This document shows positions 1-11,956 of a stretch of 64,000 nt of DNA, piece after piece (the stretch's first letter is position 1; each line of letters begins with the position of its first letter). The notes below the pieces were generated by a model that saw nothing but the letters and a program-made list of their open reading frames with translations, was not told where the DNA came from and ran no database searches. A program made the translations under genes and the position numbers. The DNA comes from Sebastes aleutianus (taxonomy: Eukaryota > Chordata > Actinopteri > Perciformes > Sebastidae): positions 9,692,534 to 9,756,533 of the forward strand of contig CAKAKS010000004.1 in NCBI GenBank assembly GCA_916700875.1, read 5' to 3'.

Positions 1-109
1 CCCTTTGAAAATGGCCATGACAGTTTTTCCTCGCCAAAATTTAGCGTAAGTTTGGAGCGTTATTTAGCCTCCTTCGCGACACGCAACTATGACATGAACT
101 AATGATAAG

Positions 110-350
110 ATTATATTATATTTCGGGGTTTGTGATCCCTTATAAAAAGAGCAGTGTTTGTTCAGAGCTCCTTGTCATCAGACCACCAAAAAGACGTTTC
201 CCTTCGAAACTTCTCACATGGTTTCATTTCAATAATTGTTTGAGACTAAAAAAAAGGCAAAAAACTCTCCAATATTTCACAATAAAGCACAAGTTAGAGA
301 AAAGTCCGAAATGTCAACACAGATTTGATTGACAGAAATTTGGTTTTACT
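110..350. repeat. Dispersed repeat, copy 1 (second copy near 9410-9640)
   Basis: This block contains the string cccttataaaaagagcagtg and is repeated with modest divergence at about 9410-9640. It includes a TATA-like TTATAAAAA on the plus strand. No coding potential is convincing in either copy. It may be a piece of a duplicated segment or an old transposon; the family is not recognised. Positions 350-720 between this block and the next gene show nothing identifiable. Confidence 0.5.
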
Positions 351-762
351 CCTTTCGTCTCCCTTTAATCAGATTTGACCCTTTGGAGGGGAAACAGAAA
401 AAGTAAACTTTGACTAATCAGTGTAGATTTTGTCCATCACTGATGGTATATATAGTGAAAATAACTCAACACAGGACACTTCCTCCTTTTTTAAGTTTTA
501 AATGCAAAGTTCAGGATGTAGCTTTCTCATGGGACTAATAATAGTAGCGCACACAAAATATCCTATTGATATGCAGGAAGTGTATGTTTTTCAGTCAGAC
601 ATTCAAGCCAATGACTCTCTAGGCTACTGTTGCTAATCCTACAGTAGATATTTACAGGTTTATTCATCTATTATTCAGGTCATTTAAGGTTAGGTTCAAC
701 TGATTTCACTTTTTAATCTAAACAATAACATTATAGACTGATATAAATCAAAATGATCTTAC

Positions 763-1566
763 CGTTAACTGTTATTTGAAGAGGATCACAAGAAGCTGTT
801 GCCCTGAATGGTCCGTTCTCAATTCTGAAGAAGTACTTGTCTGTGTAATTTGTGTTTAAACTGGAAAATAATGTGGTGCAGTTTTTCTGACTCAGGTCTC
901 CAGTAAGACTCATTGGAAACTTATTATTCTTCCCGCTGCTGTTGAAAATCACATTATGTGGTTTGTTGGCAAAATATTGGTTATTTTTAATCCACACTCC
1001 AGAGGTTGGTATTGTACCGTCAAATGGCGGTTGAGCGTTTATGTTACCACTAAAGTTACATGGGATCTGCAGGCAGGATCCACTCAGTGCTTTCATCTCC
1101 GGAGGTGTAGTAATGAATAGGGCTGTATTCTGACAAACAGCCACAGCACCTGTGAAAGACTCATGATTAACAGTTGTAATGTGTAAAAAAAAAAAAACTC
1201 CAGGAAGCCAAAATGTACTTCAGCAGTAATATTTTGCATTATGTTTTTTTTTTTTTTTTTTACACTATACAGTTTTTGTAATAATTATTTTGTATTGGTT
1301 TACAACAACAATCCCCCACGAGCCAAACCTGTCCATATCCACCAAAAGATCTCCAAATAACAAAGTCAGTATTAACACAGTGACAGAAAATACAGATTGT
1401 AACATTCACATGAATTTAGAGGAAAAATGTTTCTAAGTCTAAATGATTCAAGTAAAACGTCTCCAAATAAAAGAGACTGAACAAACAGCTCACCTGAGAC
1501 AAAGAGGACACTCAGTAACACGATGGCTGTCACCATTTTCACAGACTGGACTGCAATGACACTCAT
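763..1566 (-). pseudogene. G1: Siglec-like receptor fragment (signal peptide + V-set exons only)
   Basis: Two exons of a Siglec-like receptor are seen. The signal-peptide exon (1494-1566, start ATG at 1566) reads MSVIAVQSVKMVTAIVLLSV and ends in a gtgagc donor. The V-set exon (763-1149) is open and carries the B-strand motif SCLQIPC, the E-strand NCTTLF and the F-strand YFFRIENG. The Arg in YFFRIE corresponds to the essential sialic-acid-contacting Arg of Siglec V domains (family knowledge). No C2, transmembrane or tail exon follows in 1-762, so the gene is a 5' fragment unless its remaining exons lie outside the window. A possible first-exon donor is near 1690 (ttaccaaagaagcc). A tract of 17 or more T on the plus strand lies in the intron at 1244-1261. 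Confidence 0.75.
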
Positions 1567-1937
1567 CACCTGGATTTACAAACACAATAATGCAGTATTA
1601 CGAAGCATTCAACATGCTGTGTACAACCACAATTTACTGTTTGTCACATGTAGCCTAAGTAAGTAAAACCAGTAAATAACGTTGTCTTACCAAAGAAGCC
1701 CACATCAATAAAAGAGCGACGATTAGATGCTTTGGTTGGTGGCTAATGTGAAAATGGTTAAATGTATGAACAGTTCAACAAACCAACTTCCCTTTTTTCA
1801 GCTATTGTAATATAAAACCATGTCGACTTCCTATGATTTAAGAGCACAGAGCAAGAGCGGTTAGGTTTCTCACCTCATATCCTGTGAGTCTATATGCTCT
1901 ATAATAAGAACAATAACAAATTTGATTTACAAGAAAA

Positions 1938-2265
1938 TTAATTAAAAGCAGCGGTAAACAGGTATGTCTTTGTCTTGGATTTGAAAGAAGTCAGCATTGT
2001 CTCAAGTCTTTGCTCTTCTGGCAATTTGTTCCACATTTGAGCAGCATAGATGCAAAAGACACCTTCACCATGTTTAGTTTTAACTCTGGGAATGGCTAGT
2101 AATCCAGAGTCAGCCGGCCTGAGCGGTCTGAAAGGTTTATACTGGGTTAGGAGATGTGATAAATATCTAGCACCTAAACTGTTGAGTGATTTATTGACAA
2201 GCAACATCATTTTGAAGTTGATTCTGTGTGAAACTGGTAGCCAAGGGGCCTAATGCAGGAAGCGA
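1938..2265 (-). mobile_element. 5'-truncated LINE fragment (end of ORF2)
   Basis: The minus-strand frame reads YKPFRPLRPADSGLLAIPRV and then WNKLPEEQR and a TSFKSKTKTYLF-like end. This is the familiar C-terminal segment of L2/CR1-like LINE reverse-transcriptase proteins in fish. Only about 90 residues remain, so the copy is 5' truncated and inactive. Family assignment is by motif recognition only. Confidence 0.7.
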
Positions 2266-2668
2266 TATACAAACATATTTTCAAAAAAAGATTTCACAGT
2301 CCACAAATTGTTTGTCCATTGCATGGAAACAAAAGTTTTATATTTGAGGAACATTAAAAAAAAAATGTGAATATCATATAATCAAATTGAGATTATTGTA
2401 TGTTTTAGAATAATTATAATGATTGGATCATTTAATTTGTGGGCGGCTAAATAAATCCTATTGGTCCATTGATCCCTACTTAGACTTTAAAAACCCTTGG
2501 ATGATATTAGGTGGATTACATACTGCTCTTCAATGCTTTTTTGAATTTCCTGTAAATGCCAGTACTGACGCTCTGGAAAATCACATATTTACTTTGTTTA
2601 AGTTTATTTAACAGTACCATTAACGGTAGTAATATAGGCCTACAGTGTATGTCTGTTTCAATGTTTGC

Positions 2669-2965
2669 CCATATACAGTGTAGGGGGCGTTACCTCTGCT
2701 AATATATGACCTTATAAAGTGTTTAGGGGCATTATCTATGCTAATACCTGACCTTATATAGTGTTTAGAGGGCGTTATCTATGTTAATACATGCCCATAT
2801 ATAGTGTTTAGGGGGCATTACGTATGCTGATACCTGCATATATAGTGTTCAGGGGGCATTACTTATGCTAATACCTGCCCATAGGCCTGTTGTTTAGGGG
2901 GTGTTAACTATGCTAATACCTGCACATATAGTTTTTAGGGGGCATTACCTATGCTAATGCAGTAA
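2669..2965. repeat. Minisatellite, about 50-57 bp unit, 5-6 copies
   Basis: A unit of the form tatagtgtttagggggcatt followed by acctatgctaatacctgccc is repeated about five to six times with point differences and small length changes. It directly follows an anonymous AT-rich stretch (2270-2660) in which nothing else is recognised. Confidence 0.85.
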
Positions 2966-3086
2966 TAAACAATCTGCCACACGACTCCAATTTATGATTT
3001 ATTTATTTTTTCTCTAAACAGAAGATGTAAGCGAAAATATAAGAGAAATTTAAGAGAATATTGTGCATGAGGCTCAATGTAGTGAT

Positions 3087-3149
3087 TGTCACGGCCGTGG
3101 CCATGCTCTGGCTTATTTCCTAGTGTCCCCTGTGTTCCATGTCCCCGGC

Positions 3150-3198
<49 letters not shown>

Positions 3199-3613
3199 AG
3201 TCTCTTCCTGTCCTGCAGTCAACCTGGGCCCAATCTACCTGCTCACCTGCTGCCAATCAGCTTGTTCGTCACCTCTCCTAGCTCCCTGCTCTGCACACAC
3301 CTGTGATCAATCCACTCGTCAACTCCTCACTATTTCAACCCTGGCTTTCCTTCCTGTCCTCGCCCAGATCATTATCTCAACTACCGTGGTAGCGATGCTC
3401 TGGCCAAGCTTAGTAAGTTAAGTTCCTTATATTCTTAACCGGTACTTTATTTGTATCTGTTTTCCTATGCTGATTCTTTTTGCCCTGTCGGCCTGCCTGC
3501 TTGCTCTCCTATCTGCTACCCAGGTGCAACCTCAGCCTACGCCCATCACTCACCCTCGTCCAGCCTTGTCACTCAATAAACTTTCTTAAAACTTCACCAA
3601 CCTCCTCGTTACA
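3087..3613 (+). mobile_element. Candidate solo LTR (Gypsy-like)
   Basis: The segment begins TGTCACGG and ends GTTACA. It holds a possible promoter region (cactatttcaaccctggc) and, near its end, AATAAA (in cactcaataaactttc), which is the layout of a retroviral-type LTR. No internal region and no clear target-site duplication were found (flanks gtgat and accct differ), so the 3' boundary may be recombined. It contains a (TG)n microsatellite at 3150-3196. From 3614 to about 4700 I recognise no gene. Confidence 0.4.
3150..3196. repeat. (TG)n microsatellite
   Basis: An uninterrupted TG dinucleotide run lies inside the candidate solo LTR. Confidence 0.95.
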
Positions 3614-4720
3614 ACCCTGGCAGCAGCATTCTGAATCAGCCGAAGCTCTCAAAGCTGTAATAGTAATTAATAACATATCAATAGATAAATATGGTTCTTC
3701 TACTACTTGCCATTTGATCCTGATCTTAAGGATTGTAGCAGACATGTACTTACATTGGAGTCAGTGTGTTCTCCTCAGAGCAGTCGTTCAGTCTGATCAG
3801 GTCGAAGCAGAAGTCACAGTGCAGCATAAGTCACAGATCAGTGAGCTAGGATGAAACGATGAGAGGAAGGAGGAGTTAATGGAAGGATGATCAAAATATC
3901 ACTCCTGCTGTTCCTGCAAATAAAGCTATAATTCACACACTTTTCACACATTTGTACGACTACAACCATAGCAGAATGTGAAAATACCACAACTTCCGTA
4001 ATGAGGAGATAGTGGCTTTACTGGTTTAGATTGAGGATAGCTTGCATGCACCGCAGTGAGAAGGAAAAGAAACTCTCACTCTCCTTTTATTATTACATAC
4101 AAAAGGAACTTTATATATTGTGGATGCATTTATTGAATATTGTTCATATTGAAATGTGATTACTAGGATTATTAAAAGGTGCTTAAAAAGTTTAAATTAC
4201 AGAACAGTAAATACATGTTTAAATCCAGGTACAATGTCGTCAGCCTTTCACTGAATAAAATACAAATAAATGTATGAAGAAAATGGGCTTCACTTACCTA
4301 AGAAACTGAGATTACGTTAGACGCCTTGTCAAAAAATAAAAATGGAAATAATAATAAATAAATAAATAATTCTTTACTGCTATATTATAAAATATCCTAC
4401 TAAATACCCTAATATATGCAAATGTATGTGCAGAAATGCTTCTGGTGTCATTTAGACTTGTTCTCTATTTAGAGCTTCGGGACTTTTGTTGGCTCACATG
4501 CAAATAACAAATCACATTACAGCAGCTGTGTGAAAATGAAGAAACAGCTGCAGGATGTGGCGGTTTTGAGTTTCACTTTATTGAACTGTAGGCAATGAAA
4601 GTGACATTTTCCTGACCAGGCTCCAGTTTCTTTTTCTATATTATCTAACAGAAAAAAGATACTGTATGAATAAAAATAAAGGTATGAATTCTATTCAAAT
4701 GTAATCTTTACAGAAACTCA

Positions 4721-4951
4721 TTTTCTCTTGAGCGTAGAGATCCTCTGGGATGTCAGCAGTCTGTTAAGCTCTTTGCTGTCTAGTAAGCTTTGACCGGTGC
4801 ATACGTAACATATCCTCATAAAACGGTTCATATACCTGTCCTGCACTGAGGCTGAGGACGGTTCAGGTCAACGCTTGGAGAAGTTAATCTTCTTCTTCTT
4901 CTGTTTTTCAATTACTGGCTCTTTAACAGTCAGCTCTTCATCTGTTTGACT
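4721..4951 (-). pseudogene. Relic of an ITIM-tail exon
   Basis: On the minus strand the sequence aligns with the last cytoplasmic exon of the inhibitory-type genes (compare 38971-39210). It starts after a cag acceptor with SQTDEELTV, has a Lys-rich stretch instead of the first ITIM, then NFSKR followed by an in-frame stop. Traces of the later tyrosine region (ending gatctctacgctcaaga) persist with several indels. The exon is decayed and has no neighbouring transmembrane exon. Confidence 0.7.
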
Positions 4952-5009
4952 CTGTAAAATCCAGATCCAGTCGTCACACAGGGGCAAAACATCATATACA
5001 CTTGAATAG

Positions 5010-5310
5010 ACTATCAAAAAGTAAGCACAACTACAAGCCATGTATTCCTTTCTGTAGGCCTATAAGGCAAGAATACTTAATTATATGTTTTTTTTAAGTA
5101 TAGCTCGATCAAAAGATTAAGTACAAGTAGGCCTACAAGCCAAGTATACTTAGACTTTTCTGTATACTTGGCAGTATGAGCCAAGTATACTTATTGATAC
5201 TTTTGTTAAGTATATTTCTGATAAGTACATAAAAAGTAAACTGAAAGTATACTTCCTTATTTTAAGTTTAAAAGGAGTATACTAATAGCACACTTGAATA
5301 AACTTCTTTT
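5010..5310. repeat. AT-rich repeat with aagtatactt palindromes
   Basis: The motif aagtatact(t) occurs repeatedly, often as a palindrome, with gtaggcctacaag also repeated. It resembles a short non-autonomous element, but ends and target duplication could not be fixed. Confidence 0.4.
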
Positions 5311-5687
5311 AGGTAAGAGTTGTGTCACAATAGAGGTTGCCTACTCTTGTGTGGTTTGTATTGTTTTACAATCTTTAACGACAGTGAGTTGCCAACAGGA
5401 TATTTGGCAACATTTATTGCGTTGTGTTTTTTCCACATTTTTCTCATGAAGAACGTTTATTTATTGTTCAGTTCAAATGCTGTCATATATCTTACAGTAC
5501 ACAGTCACTGTGGACAGATGCCAAACATTTGAAGTTTAGTATATTCCCGCCTGACTCTGTTGTTGAGTTGACTGTGTTGATTTTAAATAAATAATAATAA
5601 ATAATTAATTATCTGGATAAGTGTGTAAATTGAAAATAAAAAAAAAAAGCTATTTTTGACGCTGGTGCAGCTGTATAAAAACCAACG

Positions 5688-6252
5688 GTAACACCTCATT
5701 TTACAGGTCAATGTCATGGTAATTAGGTGATAATTAGCAAGTAACCTATTTGAAATTTCTTTGGAATTACTACCAAATTACCCGAATATTTACATCAAAA
5801 TTTATCAAAAATGACTATTATAAACATGATTTAATAATGATATGCTAAAATAGCATATACTCCTTAAAATAGGCCCCTTAAGCTTGAGAATTGGCTGTGA
5901 CTTATTGTCTACACAAATGTAACCTGGTAGCTGATGTCATGATTCAGGGAGTTTTTTGAGAAATTTCAAATAAGTTATTTGCTAATTATTATCTATTTAT
6001 CAGCAGACATGGAAATAAAGCATTTAAATTAAGTTTGTATTCTTTTCCTGGAAATGTATTAAATAAATTACCAGCTATTGGGAAATAATGGAATATAATT
6101 ATTAAATAATGTTTATAATAAAGTAATTTTAGATAAATTGAGGTAAATATTGGGGTAATTTGGCAGTAATTCCAAAGAAATTTCAAATGGGTTACTTGCT
6201 AATCATCACCTAATTACCATGACATTTGTGGATCTGTAAAATGAAGTGTAAC
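5688..6252. mobile_element. Inverted-repeat (MITE-like) element
   Basis: The left arm (about 5688-5800, starting ggtaacacctcattttacag) matches the reverse complement of the right arm (about 6140-6252) over roughly 110 bases, including tggtaattaggtgat and gaaatttctttggaattact. No coding region lies between the arms. The flanks do not give a clear target-site duplication. Confidence 0.7.
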
Positions 6253-6325
6253 CCAATAAACTCCATCTGTCACATTAAAGCTGTAAAAGTCTCCTTCAGA
6301 TACATTGATGGGTCCATCTTACATA
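6253..6325 (-). pseudogene. Relic of a second C2-set exon
   Basis: The segment tcacattaaagctgtaaaag and tctccttcagatacattga matches the C2-II exon of G3 (near 21838-21880). Only about 70 bases survive, directly abutting the inverted-repeat element on its left. Confidence 0.65.
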
Positions 6326-6435
6326 CATCAGCGGCAGGATGTTGCATGTAGTGTTTTCTTGTGCAATATCAGTAGAAATCACCAGGATGGAAACAGTTGC
6401 AAAATTAGCTCCAACTGCAGTGAACACACAGCTCA

Positions 6436-6482
6436 CCTGAAAGAAAGAGGATATGGATTGCATGTTGTCTGTTACCCATCAC
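6436..6482 (-). pseudogene. Relic of a signal-peptide exon
   Basis: On the minus strand an ATG precedes a short open stretch ending FLS and a gtgagc donor. The upstream bases (aaacacaataatgcag on the plus strand) match the region upstream of the G1 signal exon at 1575-1595. It is a degenerate copy of the receptor signal exon. Confidence 0.45.
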
Positions 6483-6499
6483 CTACATTTGCAAACACA

Positions 6500-9350
6500 A
6501 TAATGCAGAAACTTACAATGAGGATTCACTGTGATCTAAGTAGTGATCAATGAACAACTTCAGAAGTCAATTCTAAATAAAAACACAGTAATAAAATGCT
6601 GCTGAAGCGGACTCTCACCTCATATGGCTTAGTTAAAGCTGCAGTGGGTAGAAATGGAGCAAATATGAATATAAAATATGAATAAAAAAAGTTATTTTTA
6701 TAAAACGGTCACTATAGCCTGACAGTAGTGCATAAGACTGGTAATCTGAAAAAAAATCATGTGCCTCTGCGTCCTCCGCTGCTCCTAATGGCATCTGCAA
6801 GATTTCCCAGACCAGAAGAAAACAACCAATCAGAGCTGAGCTGGAGTCTTGCCGTCTCTGAGCAGCTGTCAATCACTCGCAAACTTGAAACGCAAACTTG
6901 AAATGACCTGTGATTGGTCAAAGTCTCCTGTCAAGTCTAGTTTTCTCTCAGAACACTTAGATTACAATATGCTGAAAGGTTATTATGGAAGTTTTGCCAA
7001 AAACATCATTCTGCCTACTGAAGCTTTAAACAAAATCTCATCAAATTCAATATTTTTTTGTGGAGTTCATGAATAGCAACAACAGAAAAATCAGTAAATA
7101 GAGAGCAGCAATGAGGTCCGATGGGTGATTTCAAAAGTGAATATCAGTTTGTGAATTTGAGCTGAAATGCAACACACAAAATAACCAACTTCCCTGTTAG
7201 CGGTTGTTATTAAAAACAGGTTTTACTGAGACTGCATGGTAACAGCTGGTTTTGTTATCCTCTAAATATCTACCCTGAGTGACTTACAGTTAATATTAGA
7301 ACAATACAGGAAGTTATCAACTTTACTGCTCATATCCTGTGTATGCATATGTATTTTAAAGCACAAAAAGCTATAATGAATTGATTTGAACACATGAAAC
7401 ATTATTAATAACTTCATGTAACGCAAACAATAAACAAACACACTGCAGGAAAAAAAAACAAAAACGAAAAACATCAGTTCCACTTGCTCTCCAGGCAGAA
7501 ATAAGGATTTTATATCAAGAAAAGTTTAAAATACAATTCACAGTTGAACACATCAAATGAGCCAAAAGAGAAACATTCTACAAAAAGTAGAACACAGCCC
7601 TCAAACACTCATTAAAATACTCTTAAGTTTGTTTGTTTGTTTGTTTGTATTTTTACATCAGGTTTGGTTATGTACTGTGTATTGTTCATCCCGACTAATT
7701 ATTTAACACACCCTCCCGTTGTTGCAGCTTCCTCCCACATCACCTGGTGCCCAATTTGCTCTTCCTAAATCGTTCATTTCAGGCTTCTGCTTCTTCTTCG
7801 CTGATTCTTTAATCTCACGTTCAAGAGCAATACAGCAAATGGGTCGAACAAATACAAACATTACTGATTGTATATAATAAAGATTTGCTCTAAGAAAAAA
7901 TCAAAACACAGACATCACACAGACTGGATTATGGTGAATTAAAAAGGAGAATAACTAGATAAAGGCTCAGACATGGGGCACCACACATATGGTTAAATCA
8001 ATAACTGTCAACTCATCTGATCAAACATTTCAGGCAAGATATCTAAAGAGCTGCATGTCTAAATGTGACCAACAGTGCAGCCTTGTGGTTGAATGTTGTG
8101 TCACATTATACAACATGTCATGTCCAACTTCACCCATGAGTCCGGTCACGGTGTCTTTCAGCAAGAACCCTATTATGTGCTTCTGTGCCATTTATTATGA
8201 GCACAGATATTAACAAAATAAAGATGCAAACACAGGAAAATGAAAATGCAGAGAAGAGGAATCCAACATGCAGCACACAGTGCTGAAAGCCGCCTGCTGA
8301 TAGCTGAACTGTCTCTCATATGAGGATAAATTAATACATGCACCACACAACACTTCTTGTATAGGCTAATATTTATTATAGTTCAGTGCCGTTTAGCATA
8401 GATCTGATTTTTAAATATATATATATATTTGTGTTTGACTGAGTTTATTTTATTCAACAATAAATGGGATTGATATTCATTAATTTTATTGTCATACTTG
8501 CTATAGTGTTTATTTTTGACAGTAAAATGTCCCATTTAGTACATATCTTGGTTGCAACTCTTTAATAACCTAATATAAACGCCCCCGAAAGCTGTAAGTA
8601 TTTCTCCATATCATTATGTGATATATTTATAAAAAAATAAGCAACAATCAACATATTAAGATATAATTAATTAAGAGTTTAAAACTGAAAAACTCCAACA
8701 ATCCCATCAACTGTCATCTGATTGTGATTCAAACGTTGCTGAATCCATATTGGTGCAAGGACGTAGGTGACCTTTTATCAACTGAGCAAACAGACTTAAC
8801 TGATCATAGTACACAGTAGGAAACTAAAGTGACATGGCGTGTCATTTTTTGGGGGGGGATTTCCTGTGTTGCTAATCACATCCTGCCACCACAACAGTTC
8901 CCCATGAAGAAAAAGGAAGTGCACCCTTATCAAATAATTGGTTTGGCTTTCATTATGACACCACTTCAAACACATTACAGTCATAATAATGAGACTTATT
9001 TTAGCTTGCTTGTACCACAGTGTGATATTTTGCAGGGTGCAAATTCAGAGTGTTACAGATTTCTTTGCAACTGCCAAGACACGAAAAATGATAGAATTAT
9101 TGAAACCTCTGACTCGTGTAACCTATATTGTCTGCTTTACACTTATTTTGAAATTCTAAAATACACTTTTTGCCCATAACTACACACGGTTATCTACATT
9201 CATTCAAAATTAAAAGCCTGTGTGTTGTTTGCCAACTGTTACTGTCTGCCATTGAAATACCAACTCAATTATCAATCACCTCGTCCCAGAATGCACCTGT
9301 GAAAACACCTGTAACCAATTAGATCCCTTAGAAATCAGAGCTTGAACACT
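6500..9350. other. Stretch without a recognisable gene
   Basis: This is AT-rich sequence with short open frames only, a (TTTG)n run near 7628-7648 and a short (AT)n near 8418. No Siglec-type exon, RNA gene or transposon protein is recognised. Confidence 0.5.
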
Positions 9351-9409
9351 AGAAATAGGATTCAGGTTTGCTCTTTGGTGTGCTCAACAATGTGGGGCAA
9401 TTTTGTAGA

Positions 9410-9640
9410 GAGAGAATTTTGGGCCTTATGATCCCTTATAAAAAGAGCAGTGTTTGTTCTGGACTCCTTGTCATGTTGCCACCAAAAACACATTACCCCT
9501 CTAAACTTCTCACATGGTTTCATTTCAATAATTGTTTGAGGCAAAAAAAGGTAAAAAAAATCTCCAATATTTCACAATAAAGCACAAGTTAGAGAAAAGT
9601 CTGAAATGTGAACATAGATTTGAGTGACAGAAATTTGTCC
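9410..9640. repeat. Dispersed repeat, copy 2 (first copy at 110-350)
   Basis: It matches 110-350, sharing cccttataaaaagagcagtg and ctcacatggtttcatttcaa. It directly precedes a LINE fragment. Confidence 0.6.
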
Positions 9641-9642
9641 AA

Positions 9643-9905
9643 AGGAGGAATGACCATGAAGAATTTGATTTGCTAGAACGTAAATTGCAGTTCCTGTTGT
9701 AGATATTGAGTAGTGACCGGAGGGATGGCCAGTTGACTAGAGAATACAGGTTACAGTGATGAGTGTTGAAAGGGACACCGGTGACAAAGCGAATGGCAGT
9801 ATGGTAGATGACGTCCAGTTTATTGAGATGATTTTTGGAGGCGAGTCTGTAGATTAAGTCACCATAATCCAGGATTGGGAGAATATGTTGATAACTGACA
9901 TTGAA
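9643..9905 (-). mobile_element. LINE fragment (same family as 16135-17505)
   Basis: On the minus strand it encodes YGDLIYRLASKNHLNKLDV, the C-terminal region of a LINE ORF2. The same sequence occurs at about 17170-17490. The copy is truncated on both sides. Confidence 0.7.
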
Positions 9906-10027
9906 AATCTGCAGGATGTGGATGTTTTAAATTTCTCTCAATTGAACTGTAGGCAGCAAAGACAACATTAAGGCAAATTAAATATGAATTCTACACAAAT
10001 GTATTTTTTGTCTTTCAACAAGAGCAC

Positions 10028-10128
10028 TCAGTTTCTCTTCACTTGAGCGTAGAGATCCTCTGGGCCGTCGGCGGTCTTTCTTAAGCTGTTTGCTGTCTGG
10101 GACACTTTGACCTGTGCGTACAGCGTAT
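10028..10128 (-). pseudogene. Orphan ITIM-tail exon fragment 1
   Basis: It encodes the end of an inhibitory receptor tail, with TLYAQV, SLRKTADG, DLYAQVKRN and a stop on the minus strand. The upstream half of the exon (the HYGEI motif) is missing: at gcgtat the sequence switches abruptly to the spacer block that normally lies upstream of receptor promoters. The same junction recurs at 17696 and 20956, so all three copies descend from one deletion. Confidence 0.8.
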
Positions 10129-11840
10129 TTATAGCCTAATGTTAACTTTTTACTTCATAAAAGTAGTGTTCATTTGTGGAGATTATCTTGCTGAACAAAA
10201 CGTGTAAGTATCATAAGCGTTTGTTTGCCAAGGAGCTTATTTTCTGCAATAATCCAAAACCCAATGTAAAAATCCCATTGGATTTTTGTCGAGGGAACCA
10301 GGGCGACGCTAACTTCCTGGCTGGCCTACAAAAATATGTCATCACTGGAGCACTCTATAGAGGGAGTTTTATTATGAGTAGTTTAGTTGTTGTGGTACTG
10401 TTTTGTTTTTACAAAGGAGGATGATTTGCTGTAACCCTGACTGTTAGCCACAGAGATTTATAATGTATATCTGCATGTCGTTCACTGTCAACTATCAAGT
10501 GATCCAGTTGGTTTACATAAAGTTCTAGATGTACTCATGCTGAATTTCTTCATTTTAAACATGCAACTTCTCAGTAATGTTAGCAAATACAGAAGTGGTG
10601 AAGTGGTGAAGCAGTGATGACTGTTGTTGACAAGGTTAAAGAAGTTGTTGCCGTCTTGGTGCAGACTATACGGAGCCTCTTTGCTATTATTTTATTACCT
10701 TCATAAAGTATATCTGCAACGTAACCCTCGGGTACACAAACTAAAACAAAAGCAGTCTATATGTAGTCTAACTGTTTAGCTTAGTTTGACACATATCTTA
10801 AAAAGGTTGTAAACTAAGCAGCTGGCTGAGACAAAGCAGCCCCTCCTCCCTCTACCTGGCAGATGTGGGAAATGTATAGCTAATATGCATGCTTCAATAT
10901 TTATTTATTTATTACAAATCATATTGTCATCACAATACTGTACAATGTTATCGCACATCTCAGATTTTACTCGTATCCTGCAGGCCTACACTCAGCTTAA
11001 ATCCAGAGGAGCAACCTGACAAGTCAAGTTCCTCAGAAAGTGTTCCACGTCAAAGAGTAAATAGTCAATAAGTGAATAAAAAACACATTCTGGACTGATG
11101 AAGACGTTTTGTCGCTATAACGATCCTGCAGAAGGACTTGTCGATAAAACCCAGCCAACCAACTTCCCCTTTTTACTCAGTTCTCAGCTTTTTCTCAGCG
11201 CTCTGTTCATGACTTCACCAGTTTACATCCCACCTCTTCTCTTTGGCTGTGAGGTGTCTATGTTTCCTTGTAGAACTGAAAAGAATATTTATTAATACCA
11301 ACATCATGCCTCAACTTATTCTAAAGTGTATTTCACACATGTAGGTAGCACAGAGTTTATGCTGACTTGTGCACAGTCTGTATCACTGCTGCTCTGCATT
11401 GCCGTGCTGATGAGAGAACCTCAGTGATTAAAACGCTTTGTTCACTTCAAATGCTTTTAATGCTTTTAATTCAGCAGTCTTATACACATGTATATACAAA
11501 CACAAATGAGAAAATACCTGATCAAAATTAACACTTTCTGCTTCCTCATCACCTGAATTTAACTGTCCTTTAGTCAAACATATATATATATTCACATGCA
11601 AAGAAACCCCGTTGAGGCAATGAAAAATAATTACCATAATAATGCCATAAATCAGCGCAATCTTACACAAACTAATGATGAAGCTGCTATATATTATATT
11701 CATGTTATCTAATGCCCTGTTTGCACTCTGTTCATCTTACCAATCGTCTGCAAAGTAAAGCCATTTAATATTGAAGAACTAGCTGAATAAGAAATAGAGA
11801 AATATTCCATTCATGGTGAACATGACATCATCTTCTTCTC
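10129..11840. repeat. Inter-gene spacer block, copy 1
   Basis: This low-complexity-poor spacer recurs between receptor genes (for example 14935, 17697, 25430, 34645 and 52995). Two plus-strand open frames (10176-10424 and 11098-11295) are found in most copies, but substitutions between copies look random, so I do not call them genes. A candidate polyadenylation signal for G2 on the minus strand (AATAAA) lies near 11288-11293. Confidence 0.6.
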
Positions 11841-11842
11841 CT

Positions 11843-11911
11843 TCATGATGCTTGGATCTCAATCACTCTGTTGACATAGTCTGCTTCTACTGCGTCCTGT
11901 GGATTTGAAAC

Positions 11912-11956
<45 letters not shown>

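Noticed and set aside
2992..3421. Frames with Thr-His or Val-Cys repeats
   Set aside because: Translations of the (TG)n microsatellite.
8829..9179. 116-codon plus-strand frame
   Set aside because: No recognisable motif, repeat or splice signals; a chance frame in anonymous sequence.
10176..10424. Plus-strand frame (starting MEIILLNKT) found in at least six spacer copies
   Set aside because: Conservation follows from segmental duplication. Several copies are cut by stops or changed starts, and no domain is recognisable.
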